This document shows positions 18,004-27,389 of a stretch of DNA of 64,000 bases, one piece after another. The DNA is from Paraburkholderia sp. BCC1886 (GTDB lineage: Bacteria; Pseudomonadota; Gammaproteobacteria; Burkholderiales; Burkholderiaceae), in assembly GCF_900996245.1 (NCBI RefSeq), contig NZ_CAAJGK010000041.1, forward strand, positions 310,001 through 374,000, in the 5' to 3' direction. The translations under genes were made by a program, and so were the position numbers. Below the pieces are notes generated by a model, which was not told where the DNA came from, did not search any database, and worked only from the letters and a program-made list of their open reading frames with translations. The first letter of the stretch is position 1, and the number at the start of each line of letters is the position of its first letter.

Positions 18004-18171
18004 GTCCTTCTTGTCCTGCTTGTGTTCTTTCGCGCCGTCCTTATCGGGCACGATCTTGGTGGTGCCGCCCGTCGAGGGCGGGTCGCTGGCCGGAAAGCTG
18101 TCTTCGACTTCCTTGTCGATCTGTTTTTCGCTCTTGTCGGCGTGCGGATGTTTTTCCTTGTGTTCTGTCAT
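18001..18171 (-). CDS. Small acidic/lysine-rich protein with SFPASDPP motif (56 aa)
   Basis: A 56-residue gene starting ATG at 18171 with an excellent ribosome site (GAAGGAGAAACACC before ATG) and ending TAA at 18001-18003. The protein begins MTEHKEKHPHADKSEKQ and contains EVEDSFPASDPPSTGG, then a lysine/aspartate-rich tail. The ESFPASDPP-like motif recurs in many short uncharacterised proteobacterial proteins, which supports a real gene. It is highly charged, soluble and probably disordered. It lies 76 bases downstream of the Rieske/FAD oxidoreductase on the same strand and may share its transcript. Function unknown. Confidence 0.8.
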   Translation of the reverse strand: MTEHKEKHPHADKSEKQIDKEVEDSFPASDPPSTGGTTKIVPDKDGAKEHKQDKKD

Positions 18172-18247
18172 GGTGTTTCTCCTTCAAAAAACCGCTGGAG
18201 CGCGACGAATCGCGCGGGGTAATCCGGTATGGGTGACAAATAGCGCG

Positions 18248-19810
18248 TCAATGAGCCTCGGCTGCTTCCTGGACCAGAGCCAGCGCATCTGCGCGCGACA
18301 GCCCGCCGCCCATCGCATCGATCAAGCGCGCGGTGAGCGCTTCGCGTTCGCAAGCAAGAACGGCCACGACCTTGTCGTCCTTCACGTAAAGCGCGACGAA
18401 CTGCTGCTGGTCCATGTCGCCGTCGACGACGATGTCGTCCCACTCGCTCGCATGGCCGAGATATTCGAAGCGATTGCCGAAGTGATAAGTCCAGAAATAC
18501 GGCACGCCGACGTAACGGTTGCGTGCGCCGCACATGTTTTCGGCGGCAATCCGCGCATGTTGCTGCGCGACGCGCCAGTGTTCGACGCGCAACGGCTGCT
18601 CGCCTTCGTGTAGCGGAAACACGGCGAGATCGCCGGCGGCATAGAGTCCCGGCGCCGCCTGCATGCCCGCATTGACGATCACGCCGCCGTCGCCGTTCAA
18701 CGCGAGGCCTTCGACGAAACCCGTTGCGGGCGCAACGCCGGTGCCGAGCAGCACGACGTCCGCGGGAACGTGCTCGCCGCTGTCGAGCATCACTTCATGC
18801 ACGTTGCCTTCCTCGCCTTCGAGCGACGCGACCTTGGCGCCGAGTCGGAACACCACGCCATGGCTTTCGTGCAACGCGCGGAACATCGCGCCGGCGCGCT
18901 CGCCGAACTGCTTCGCGAACGGCACTGCCTCCGGTGCGACGACCGTCACCGACACGCCGCGGCCACGCAACGCCGAGGCCGTCTCCAGGCCGATAAAACT
19001 GCTGCCGAGAATCGCCACCTGTGTCTCGCGCGTGTCTTCGCCGATTGCTTCGAGCAGTGCGGTGGCGTCGTCGAGCGAGCGCAGCACCTGCACGCCGCCG
19101 AGTTCGACACCCGGGAACGAGGGGAGCGTCGGCAGACTGCCGGTGGCGAGCAGCGCAGTGTCGTAGGTCAATTCGCCACCGGTTTCGAAATGCAGGGTAC
19201 GGCGCGGCACATCGAGCCGCTCGACTTTGGCGACGATCCGCTCGATCGCGTGTTGGGTCAGCCATTCCGGCGCAAGCAGCGGCGGCACGTCGGCGGGCGC
19301 CATATCCGCGGACGGCACGAATTTGCTGAGCGCCGTGCGATCGTAGGGCGCATGCGGTTCGTCGCCGACCAGCGTGATGCGGCCGGTAAAGCCGCTTTCG
19401 CGCAGGGCCGCGCAAGCGGCCGCGCCCGCGGCGCCGGCGCCGATCACGACGTAATGCGGCGTCGCCGTATACGCAGGAAGCGCAGGCGATGCCAGTTTTT
19501 CCGGCGAAACCAGCACGTTATCGCCGTCGAGGGTGACCGTATAACGATCGAGCGGATGGAGTGCGGGCGGTTCGAGCAATGCGCCGTTGCTAACGTCGAA
19601 GGCAGCCTTGTGCCATGGACAGATCATCCGGCCGTTGCACAACGCGCCTTTCTCCAGCGGTGCGCCGGCATGCGGACAATCGGCCGAAAATGCGTGCACG
19701 GTGTCGCCGTCGCGCACCAGCAGAATGTTTTCCTCGTCGATGACGACACGTTGCGCACGGTCTGCCCGCAGTTGCGAGAGTTGGGCGACGTGACGGGCGG
19801 CGGTCGGCAT
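18248..19810 (-). CDS. Rieske-domain FAD-dependent NAD(P)H oxidoreductase (AIF/ferredoxin-reductase type)
   Basis: A 520-residue fusion. Residues about 1-105 form a Rieske [2Fe-2S] domain with DCPHAGAP and MICPWHKAAFD (CxH...CxxH ligands). The rest is a pyridine nucleotide-disulfide oxidoreductase with the FAD site VIGAGAAGAAACAAL, the second nucleotide site ILGSSFIGLETASALRGRG and GLYAAGDLAVF. It then has a C-terminal reductase domain. This architecture matches AIFM-like and dioxygenase ferredoxin reductases, moving electrons from NAD(P)H to an iron-sulfur or haem partner. GAGGAA before ATG 19810 fixes the start; 140 open codons further upstream are not part of the family. No dioxygenase gene adjoins, so the partner is unknown. 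Confidence 0.92.
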   Translation of the reverse strand: MPTAARHVAQLSQLRADRAQRVVIDEENILLVRDGDTVHAFSADCPHAGAPLEKGALCNGRMICPWHKAAFDVSNGALLEPPALHPLDRYTVTLDGDNVLVSPEKLASPALPAYTATPHYVVIGAGAAGAAACAALRESGFTGRITLVGDEPHAPYDRTALSKFVPSADMAPADVPPLLAPEWLTQHAIERIVAKVERLDVPRRTLHFETGGELTYDTALLATGSLPTLPSFPGVELGGVQVLRSLDDATALLEAIGEDTRETQVAILGSSFIGLETASALRGRGVSVTVVAPEAVPFAKQFGERAGAMFRALHESHGVVFRLGAKVASLEGEEGNVHEVMLDSGEHVPADVVLLGTGVAPATGFVEGLALNGDGGVIVNAGMQAAPGLYAAGDLAVFPLHEGEQPLRVEHWRVAQQHARIAAENMCGARNRYVGVPYFWTYHFGNRFEYLGHASEWDDIVVDGDMDQQQFVALYVKDDKVVAVLACEREALTARLIDAMGGGLSRADALALVQEAAEAH

Positions 19811-20132
19811 GGCGGAATTCCTCGTGGAGCGTAACGGTGCAAAGCCGCGGGTCGGGAGCAGCGCTCCCGGACATCGCGGCTCTCCGGGCGTGGGTCGGGC
19901 AGCAAACCGCATGCCCATGGGCGCCTGGCCGCATTGGAGGTGCAACGGGAGCACGCGGCGACGCGCTACAGGCTGGTCGGCGTGTCCGGGTGGACCGCGT
20001 CTTGCTGTCGCGAGGCTAGGGAGAACGGCGGAAGTGCGGTAAATTCTGGGCACAAGGAAATGGCGCTCGAACAGTGCGGTGCGCCACGCAAATGCCTTCA
20101 ACCTCTCTTGACCTTTGATGGAGGTCGTGACC
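19811..20132. other. Divergent intergenic region
   Basis: A 322-base gap between the Rieske/FAD gene and the hybrid kinase, which point away from each other. It presumably holds both promoters. I see no RNA gene, repeat or convincing sigma-54 site. Confidence 0.4.
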
Positions 20133-22286
20133 GTGCAACGTGCGGAACGTGTCGCAGTCGATTTCCCCATGCCGTCGCGCAATTTCGCGGCGACGCGGCG
20201 CATGCTGCTCATCGTGCTCGTCGTCTCCATCCTCTTTCCGCTGGGCTGTCTGGCGGGCTACGGCTATTTCGACTACCAGCGGCGCGTCGCCGATTCGAAC
20301 GACATGATCGACCGCCTCGCGCGTGTGGCGCAGGAGCAGGCGGTCAAGGTGCTGGACCTGAACCAGCAGATGGCCTCACGCATCATCGATATGCTCGGCG
20401 ACGAGAACGACGCGCAGATCCGGCAGCGCGAAGCCAGCCTGCATGCCGACCTCCGTAAGATCGGCGGAGATTTTCCGCAGGTCGCGTCTATCTACCTGTT
20501 GGGTGCGAACGGCGACCTGCTGGCATCGACCAACGCTTTCCCGGCCCCGCAGATATCGATCGCCCAGCGCGAGGACTTCGTCGCGGCTAAAACCGACCGC
20601 CCGCAGCCGTATTTTTCGCTTCCGTTGCGTGGTCCGCTGTCGCAAGCCAACGGTTTCTCCACGGCAATCGGCCGCTCCGACGCCAGCGGCCATTTTCTCG
20701 GCGTCGTGTCGGTCGCGCTGCGCACCGAGTACTTCTCCCGCTTCTATCAGGAACTGACCAACGGCGACGACTCGCTGTCGCTCGCGCTGTACCGTCAGGA
20801 CGGCAATCTGCTGGTGCGTTATCCGGCCTGGCCGCCCGGCGCCAAACCCAGTACGCACAGCGCGTTTACCGCGGCGCTGCGGGACAAACAACTGTTTGGA
20901 CATATCCGTTTGAAATCAACGGTGGACGGCAAGGAACGCTTGCTGGCGTTTCGCCGCGTAGGCGACTATCCGCTTTACGTGATGAGCGCCTACGACACGG
21001 CGGCCATCGCCGCCGCGTGGTGGCAGCACTTCCTGCTCATCCTGACGCTGACGGCGGTGCCGTGTCTCGCCATCTGGCTGCTGGTGCTGTATTCGCTGCG
21101 CCAGCTGGAAGGCGAGCGGCGTGCGTGGGAGCGCTGGCAGGGCGAAGTCGCCATGCGTCTGTCGGCCGAAGCATCGAGCCGGCAACTGCAGCGCATGGGA
21201 GCGCTCGGCAATCTGGTGGCCAACGTGGCGCACGATTTCAATAATCTGCTGATGGTCGTCTCGGCCAATATGGAACTGGCGCGGCTCAAACGCTTCAATA
21301 ACCTGGAAAAAGAAGTGCTGGCGGTGGAGCGCGCCACGACCACGGCGGAATCGCTGACGCGGCGCCTGCTCAGCGTGTCGAGAAAGCAGCCGCTCAAACA
21401 GGAAAAGGTCGATCTCGCGCTGTGGCTGCCGGCCGCCGCGCCGCTGATCGACGCGGCGCTCGGCGACAACATCGAACTCGCGCTGAATATGGTCGATCAC
21501 GTGTGGCCGGTGCTGGCCGACCCGACCGACCTCGAGTTCGCGATCATGAATCTGGCCGTCAACGCGCGCGATGCAATGCCGCGCGGCGGGCGGCTGGTGA
21601 TCCGCTGCCAGAACCATCGGCTGGTGGGTAGCGACACGGCGTTGCCGGACGGCGAATACGTTTTGATCGCCTGTTCGGACGATGGCGAAGGCATGCCCGA
21701 AGCGGTGGCGCGACGCGCGTTCGAACCGTTGTTCACCACCAAGCTGCGCGGCTCGGGCACGGGGCTCGGCCTCGCGCAGGTGCTCTCGATGTGCGAGCAG
21801 GCGGGCGGCACTGCGAAAATAGATAGCGTGCCGGGCAGCGGCACGACCGTGCGTTTGTATCTGCCGCGCCATCGCGAACGGCAGAACCCGGCGGACGCGC
21901 AGGTCAAAACCGCGCCAGTGCCGGCCGCGACGCCCGTCGGTATCGTGCTGCTGGTGGAAGACAACGAAGACGTGGCGGCCGGCGTGGCGGCGGTGCTCGA
22001 GTCGTTCGGCTGCGAAGTCCGGCACGAACCGACGGCCGATCAGGCGCTCGACGTCCTTCGCGGTGGACACACGTTCGAACTCGTGCTGTCCGATATCCAG
22101 ATGCCCGGCAAACTGAACGGCATCGACCTCGCGGAGAAAATCCGCAGCGGCTGGCCCGCGCAGAAAGTCGCGCTGATGACGGGCTACGCCGACGAACTCG
22201 AACGTGCACGGCGTCTCGGTGTCGCGATTCTCGCGAAGCCGTTCAACATCGACGAGTTGCACGCACTGGTTGCTTGCGAACCGTAA
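20133..22286 (+). CDS. Hybrid sensor histidine kinase with C-terminal receiver
   Basis: About 717 residues. Order: first transmembrane helix (MLLIVLVVSILFPLGCLAGY), a periplasmic sensor of roughly 250 residues (dCache-like), second helix (FLLILTLTAVPCLAIWLLVL), a HisKA domain with NVAHDFNNLLM as H box, an HATPase domain with N box NLAVNARDAM and G boxes GEGMP and GSGTGLGLAQ, and a receiver with acidic pair VEDNED and phosphoacceptor D in VLSDIQMPG. The HDFNNLL form is typical of kinases that phosphorylate their own receiver. GGAGGT at 20120-20125 favours the GTG at 20133; ATG at 20118 is the alternative. No separate response regulator is adjacent, so the output partner is elsewhere. Confidence 0.93.
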   Translation: MQRAERVAVDFPMPSRNFAATRRMLLIVLVVSILFPLGCLAGYGYFDYQRRVADSNDMIDRLARVAQEQAVKVLDLNQQMASRIIDMLGDENDAQIRQREASLHADLRKIGGDFPQVASIYLLGANGDLLASTNAFPAPQISIAQREDFVAAKTDRPQPYFSLPLRGPLSQANGFSTAIGRSDASGHFLGVVSVALRTEYFSRFYQELTNGDDSLSLALYRQDGNLLVRYPAWPPGAKPSTHSAFTAALRDKQLFGHIRLKSTVDGKERLLAFRRVGDYPLYVMSAYDTAAIAAAWWQHFLLILTLTAVPCLAIWLLVLYSLRQLEGERRAWERWQGEVAMRLSAEASSRQLQRMGALGNLVANVAHDFNNLLMVVSANMELARLKRFNNLEKEVLAVERATTTAESLTRRLLSVSRKQPLKQEKVDLALWLPAAAPLIDAALGDNIELALNMVDHVWPVLADPTDLEFAIMNLAVNARDAMPRGGRLVIRCQNHRLVGSDTALPDGEYVLIACSDDGEGMPEAVARRAFEPLFTTKLRGSGTGLGLAQVLSMCEQAGGTAKIDSVPGSGTTVRLYLPRHRERQNPADAQVKTAPVPAATPVGIVLLVEDNEDVAAGVAAVLESFGCEVRHEPTADQALDVLRGGHTFELVLSDIQMPGKLNGIDLAEKIRSGWPAQKVALMTGYADELERARRLGVAILAKPFNIDELHALVACEP

Positions 22287-22462
22287 GCTTTGACGCGATT
22301 CATCCTTCCGGCTGGCGATTCACCTCGGCCCACAGTGCGTTTTCTTTGCGTTTGCCTACATTCGCTCGCGCTGCGGCACGAGCATTGCTGCGATGACGAA
22401 GACGTTTGCATTCGCGTCGGCATTCGCAGGCGTGACCGCATTTCATCTTGGAGAAAACCGTC

Positions 22463-22744
22463 ATGAAGATCAAACACGCGTTGCTCGTATCGACTCTGCT
22501 CGCCGCATCCTCGCTGGCGATGGCTCAAGGCGCCGGTGGCGGCGGCGGCGGCCCGGCAGGCAACGATCCGAGCGGCAATACCAGCGCCGCGACGCGCGAA
22601 GGTGGCGACATGCAAGCCTCCGGCGCGACCGCGCACGCGAAGTCGAAGACCCACCATATGAAGAAGTCAAAGGCGAAAAAGCCGATGACCGACAGCACGA
22701 ACACGCCGGGCGCCGATGCCAGCAGCGATACGAAAGGGCAATAA
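22463..22744 (+). CDS. Small exported glycine- and lysine-rich protein
   Basis: A 93-residue protein with a clear Sec signal peptide (MKIKHALLVSTLLAASSLAM, cleavage near AMA-Q). A low-complexity mature part follows: a run of glycines, a segment rich in S/T/G, a cluster of H and K (KSKTHHMKKSKAKK) and an acidic end. GGAG at 22450-22453 supports ATG 22463; an in-frame TTG lies 15 bases upstream. Similar low-complexity exported proteins are common in Burkholderiaceae and have no assigned function. It appears to be a single-gene unit, followed by a hairpin. Confidence 0.72.
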   Translation: MKIKHALLVSTLLAASSLAMAQGAGGGGGGPAGNDPSGNTSAATREGGDMQASGATAHAKSKTHHMKKSKAKKPMTDSTNTPGADASSDTKGQ

Positions 22745-22779
22745 CGCCTGATAAGGCGTGTAGGAAAGCAGGTAGGAAA

Positions 22780-22802
22780 GCGCGGCGGACTTTCCGCCGC
22801 GC
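22780..22802. terminator. GC-rich hairpin after the small exported protein gene
   Basis: GCGCGGCGGA (22780-22789) and TCCGCCGCGC (22793-22802) form a perfect 10-bp stem with a 3-base loop. No T run follows. It may terminate transcription or stabilise the 3' end. Confidence 0.45.
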
Positions 22803-22807
22803 GCCGT

Positions 22808-22849
22808 GTTTCCGACTGGTGCCACGCGCGTTTCCGGTTGGTGCCACGC
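22808..22849. repeat. Short direct repeat
   Basis: GTTTCCGACTGGTGCCACGC (22808-22827) is followed at 22830-22849 by a copy with two changes, period 22. No function is evident; slippage duplication is likely. Confidence 0.6.
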
Positions 22850-23019
22850 AACGGTGCCATGCTACGGCGACGCGCGAGACGCGGCACAGACGCGTCACAC
22901 GACGCCGGCCGGCCTTTGCAATGCGATGCAACACACGCGACAATGCGGGTCAAGACGGTTCGAGCCCACGCCACTCTGTGCGATGAGGCCGGCTGAGACG
23001 CAGCGCACAAAGGATCGGT

Positions 23020-26000
23020 ATGAGTGGCAGTAAAGCAGGGGCGCCTCAGACAGTGACGCCGCCCGTCGAGCAGGTCGACGCGCGAGCGCAGTCATCAACA
23101 GAATCCCAGTCCGGCAACGCAGCCGGCACTGAGTCGGATCAAACATCACACGAGCCGAGCCCGCTCAGGTTTCCGGTGGTCGGCATCGGTGCATCGGCGG
23201 GTGGCGTGCAGGCGTTGCTGCGCTTCTTCGAGAATGCGCCCGCCGATATGGGGATGGCCTTCGTGGTCGTCCTGCATCTTTCCCCCGATCATGAAAGCAG
23301 CGCCGACCAGGTGCTGCAGCACGTGACGCGTATGCCGGTGCAGCAGGTGCAGCACACACTGGAAGTCGAAAAAAACCATATCTACGTCATCTCGCCGTCG
23401 AACGATATTCTGCTCGACGACGGCCACGTCACCGCTGCGGAAGCCGACCGTCCGCGCGGACGACCCATCGCCATCGACCTGTTGTTCCGCAGTCTCGCCG
23501 ACACGCATCGCGAACGCGCGATTGCCATCGTGCTGTCCGGCACCGGCGCGGACGGCGCGACCGGTATCGGCAAGATCAAGGAACTCGGCGGCGTGACGCT
23601 CGCGCAGACGCCGGCCGATGCCGAGTACGCGGAAATGCCGCAGAACGCGATTGCGACCGGCATGGTCGATATCGTTCTGCCGGCCGCGGAGATGGCCCGC
23701 AAGCTCTGCGAACTGGCGGACAACGCGCGCGCCATTCGCTTGCCGCCGCCCGAAGACGAGGCCGAATCGCGCGCGGTGAAGCTGCCCGATCTCGCTTCCA
23801 CGGCCGAGCGCGCATTGCTCGGCATTCTCGCCACATTGCGCGCACGCACCGGACACGACTTCCGTCATTACAAGCGCGCGACGATTCTGCGGCGCATCGA
23901 ACGGCGTCTGCAGGTCAACGGCATTCCCGATCTGCAGGCGTACCAGGATTACGTACTGACGCATCCCGATGAAACGCCCGCGCTGCTGAAAGACATGCTG
24001 ATCGGCGTGACGAATTTCTTCCGCGATAACGAGACCTTCCAGGTCGTCGAACGCGAGATCGTCCCGAAGCTGTTTCAGCGCAAATCCGAAGATGATCCGT
24101 TGCGCGTCTGGATCGCCGGTTGTTCGACGGGTGAAGAGGCGTATTCGCTCGCCATGCTGCTCGCGGAGCATCCTGAGCGCCACGAGGGCGTGCCGATCCA
24201 GCTATTTGCTACCGACATCGACGAACGCGCGATTGCGTTTGCTCGTGCGGGGCTGTATCCGGAATCGATTACAACCGATGTGCCCACCTCGCGCCTGCGG
24301 CAATTTTTCACGCCGGAACGCGCGCATTATCGCGTCACCAAGCCGATTCGCGAGCGCGTGCTGTTCGCCGTGCACAACGTCCTGCGCGATCCGCCGTTTT
24401 CACGCGTCGACCTCGTGTCGTGCCGCAATCTGCTGATCTACCTCGACCGCAGCGTGCAAACCCAGGTGCTGCAGATGTTCCACTTCGCGTTGCAGCCAGG
24501 CGGCTATCTGCTGCTCGGCAGTTCGGAGTCGGCGGAAGCGGCCGGCGATCTGTTCACGCCGGTCGACAAAAAAAACCGTATCTATCGCGCGAATGTCGTG
24601 ACCAGCACGGTCCGTCCACCCATCAGCATGCCCGTGGTGCCGCAAAGCGGCGCCAGTGTGGCAAGCAGTGTCGGGCCCGTTCAGGCTTTGACGCAGTCTT
24701 TGCCTTTCTCTGCGCTGCATCATCGCATTCTCGAGATGTACGCACCGCCTAGCGTGGTGGTGGATACGGACGCGAACATCCTGCACATGTCCGAGCACGC
24801 CGGTCGCTTCTTGCGTTTCGTGCGCGGCGAGCCGTCCTACAACCTGATCATGCTGGTCAGCCCGTTATTACGGCTGCAATTGCGCGCGTCGCTGTTCCAG
24901 GCACTGCGCGGAAACCACGAGGTCATCACCGAAACCATCGCCTTCACGCCGGACGTGAACGTGCGGATGATCGTGCGGCCTTACCGGCGGACCGAAGACG
25001 CGCCCGAATTCGCGCTCGTGCTGTTCGAGGAAGTCGCGATGGATACGTTGACGACGCGTTTGGCCACGCGCAATCCGGCGGCGCAGGATTCGTTGCTGGT
25101 TCATCTGGAAGACGAGTTACATCGCACCAAGCAGGAGTTGCGTTCGACCGTCGAGCAGTCGGAGGCGTCCACCGAGGAGCTGAAAGCCTCGAACGAGGAA
25201 CTCCAGGCGATTAACGAAGAACTGCGCGCCGCCACCGAAGAACTCGAAACCAGCAAGGAAGAACTGCAGTCGTTGAACGAGGAACTGTTCACCGTCAACG
25301 CCGAATTGCAGGTCAAGATCGAGGAAACCGGGAAAGCGAAAGACGATTTGCAGAACGTGATTGCGTCCACCGGGATCGCCACGCTGTTCGTCGATCGCGA
25401 GATGCGCATCAAGCGCTATACGCCGGCGGCGACCGAGCTGTTCAACGTGATTCCGTCCGACGTGGGCCGCCCGCTGCACGACATCACGCATCGGCTCGAC
25501 TATCCGCAACTGGCCGATGATACGTCGACCGTGTTCGATTCGTTGCAGTTGATCGAGCGCGAGATTCGCAGCACCGACGGGCGTCACTTCCTGACCCGGC
25601 TCTCGCCGTATCGCACCACCGACGATCATATCGACGGCGCCGTGCTGACGATCGTCGATATCTCCGCGCTGCGGCGCGCCGAGCAACTGGTGCGTCTGAG
25701 CGAAGAGCGTCTGCATCTCGCGGCGCAAAGTACCAACGACTTCGCGATCATCGTGCAGGACATGGATGGCCGGGTGGTGACGTGGAACAAAGGCGCGGAA
25801 CGCATCTTCGGCCATAGCGAGAGCGAGATGTCCGGGCAGTTGCTCGACCGTCTTTATCTGCCTGAAGAACGCGAGGCCAATGCGCCTTCCATCGAACGCT
25901 GGCGCGCGCAGAACGACGGCCGCGTCGAGGACGAGCGCTGGTACATCCACAAAAGCGGCGCGCGCCTGTATTGCAGCGGGGTGATTACGCCGGTCGCCTC

Positions 26001-27237
26001 GGAGCATTTCACCGGCTTCGCGAAGATCATGCGCGATCTGACCGAACGCAAAGGCAACGAAGCGCTCGAACAGCGCAAGATGTCGCTGGAACGTTCGGTG
26101 CGGCAGAAGGTCGAGGCGGCCAGCCGTTTGAAGGACGAGTTTCTCGCGGTCCTGTCGCACGAACTGAAAAACCCGCTGAACCTGATTCACGTGAAAGCCG
26201 ACATGCTGGACCGCGCGCCGTCCGCGCAAGGCCTGCCGGTCGTGCGCGATGCCGCCGATGCGATTCGCCGCTCGGTCGTGAGCCTCGCCAAGATCATCGA
26301 CGATCTGCTGGACCTGTCGCGCGTGCGCACCGGCAAGCTGACGCTCGAGCGTTCGCAGGTGGACATTGCGGCGATCGCGGCGATGGTGGGCAGCGCGATC
26401 GTCGGCGATGCGCTGGCGCAGCAGGTCAGCGTGAGCACGGTGGGCGCCGCGAACCCCTTCACGATTCTTGCGGACCCGGTGCGCTTCGAGCAGATCTTGT
26501 GGAACCTCATGAGCAACGCGGTGAAGTTCACGCCGCCCGGCGGGCACGTCACGCTCACGCTCTCACGCGACGACGGCTATGCGCTGATCGAAGTGCGTGA
26601 CACGGGCCGCGGTATCGAACCGGTTTATCTGCCCGACGTGTTCGACATGTTCAGTCAGGCCGAAGGCTCGCACCGCCGGCATAGCGGTGGACTGGGCATC
26701 GGCCTCGCGCTCGTCAAACAGCTTGCCGAGATGCACGGCGGTCGGGTGAAGGCGGACTCGGCGGGGCTGGGTAAGGGCGCGTGTTTTCGCGTCTGGTTGC
26801 CGGCGAGCGAAACGACTCTGCCGGCCAGCCGCCAGGACACGCCGCCCGACGCCAGCATGCTCAAGGGCATGCGCATTCTGCTGGTGGACGATGCGGTCGA
26901 AAGTTTGCAGGCTTTCCAGGGCCTGCTCGAACTGGAAGGCGCACAGGTTTCGCCGCAAACCAACGGCGCTGCCGCGCTAGCGGCCGCGGGCGCGCAGACA
27001 TTCGATCTGATCCTGTCGGACATCGGCATGCCCGGGATGGACGGCTACGAACTGATCGGCAAGCTGCGCAAGCTCGCGGCGACCGCCACCGTGCCGGCGC
27101 TCGCGTTGACCGGCTTCGGACGTCCGCAGGACGCGACCCGTGCGATTCGCGCGGGCTACGACGGGCACCTGGGCAAACCGGTGTCGTTGCCGGCCTTGCT
27201 CGATATGATCGCGCGGGTCACGGCGGCTAATCGCTAG
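23020..27237 (+). CDS. CheB-CheR-PAS-histidine kinase-receiver fusion protein
   Basis: A 1405-residue cytoplasmic signalling protein. Order: CheB methylesterase (about 50-238) with S59 (GIGASAGG), H86 (VVLHLSPDH) and D178 (GTGADGATG); CheR methyltransferase (about 265-524) with SAM motif AGCSTGEEAYSLAM; a PAS-like region; a glutamate-rich coiled coil (about 694-777); two PAS domains (about 777-890 and 890-1013); HisKA with FLAVLSHELKNP, H1047; HATPase_c; and a receiver with D1334 in LSDIGMPGMDG. Catalytic residues of all enzymatic domains look intact. No CheA, CheW or receptor gene adjoins, so it likely belongs to a non-flagellar sensory or stress pathway. AAGGA precedes the ATG. Confidence 0.95.
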   Translation: MSGSKAGAPQTVTPPVEQVDARAQSSTESQSGNAAGTESDQTSHEPSPLRFPVVGIGASAGGVQALLRFFENAPADMGMAFVVVLHLSPDHESSADQVLQHVTRMPVQQVQHTLEVEKNHIYVISPSNDILLDDGHVTAAEADRPRGRPIAIDLLFRSLADTHRERAIAIVLSGTGADGATGIGKIKELGGVTLAQTPADAEYAEMPQNAIATGMVDIVLPAAEMARKLCELADNARAIRLPPPEDEAESRAVKLPDLASTAERALLGILATLRARTGHDFRHYKRATILRRIERRLQVNGIPDLQAYQDYVLTHPDETPALLKDMLIGVTNFFRDNETFQVVEREIVPKLFQRKSEDDPLRVWIAGCSTGEEAYSLAMLLAEHPERHEGVPIQLFATDIDERAIAFARAGLYPESITTDVPTSRLRQFFTPERAHYRVTKPIRERVLFAVHNVLRDPPFSRVDLVSCRNLLIYLDRSVQTQVLQMFHFALQPGGYLLLGSSESAEAAGDLFTPVDKKNRIYRANVVTSTVRPPISMPVVPQSGASVASSVGPVQALTQSLPFSALHHRILEMYAPPSVVVDTDANILHMSEHAGRFLRFVRGEPSYNLIMLVSPLLRLQLRASLFQALRGNHEVITETIAFTPDVNVRMIVRPYRRTEDAPEFALVLFEEVAMDTLTTRLATRNPAAQDSLLVHLEDELHRTKQELRSTVEQSEASTEELKASNEELQAINEELRAATEELETSKEELQSLNEELFTVNAELQVKIEETGKAKDDLQNVIASTGIATLFVDREMRIKRYTPAATELFNVIPSDVGRPLHDITHRLDYPQLADDTSTVFDSLQLIEREIRSTDGRHFLTRLSPYRTTDDHIDGAVLTIVDISALRRAEQLVRLSEERLHLAAQSTNDFAIIVQDMDGRVVTWNKGAERIFGHSESEMSGQLLDRLYLPEEREANAPSIERWRAQNDGRVEDERWYIHKSGARLYCSGVITPVASEHFTGFAKIMRDLTERKGNEALEQRKMSLERSVRQKVEAASRLKDEFLAVLSHELKNPLNLIHVKADMLDRAPSAQGLPVVRDAADAIRRSVVSLAKIIDDLLDLSRVRTGKLTLERSQVDIAAIAAMVGSAIVGDALAQQVSVSTVGAANPFTILADPVRFEQILWNLMSNAVKFTPPGGHVTLTLSRDDGYALIEVRDTGRGIEPVYLPDVFDMFSQAEGSHRRHSGGLGIGLALVKQLAEMHGGRVKADSAGLGKGACFRVWLPASETTLPASRQDTPPDASMLKGMRILLVDDAVESLQAFQGLLELEGAQVSPQTNGAAALAAAGAQTFDLILSDIGMPGMDGYELIGKLRKLAATATVPALALTGFGRPQDATRAIRAGYDGHLGKPVSLPALLDMIARVTAANR

Positions 27238-27389
27238 GCGTTGGCGGATCGCTGGCGGGTCGCTTGCGGGCCGCCTCGCGACGGTTCACGGGTATAGCCC
27301 TTGCTGAAATAAACAGGCCAGCACGGCCGTCGAACGTTCGGAAGAATGCGTCGCCCGAGCCGTGCTTCATCCTCTAACAGGAGCCTGAC

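Noticed and set aside
19811..20132. Looked for a sigma-54 promoter (TGGCAC-N5-TTGCA) ahead of the hybrid kinase
   Set aside because: No stretch combines both elements with the right spacing.
22808..22849. 20-bp direct repeat considered as an att site or IS target duplication
   Set aside because: No transposase, integrase or tRNA adjoins it, and the copies are only 2 bases apart.
25117..26547. 476-codon frame antisense to the CheB-CheR fusion
   Set aside because: Shadow of a well-supported gene; composition is not protein-like.
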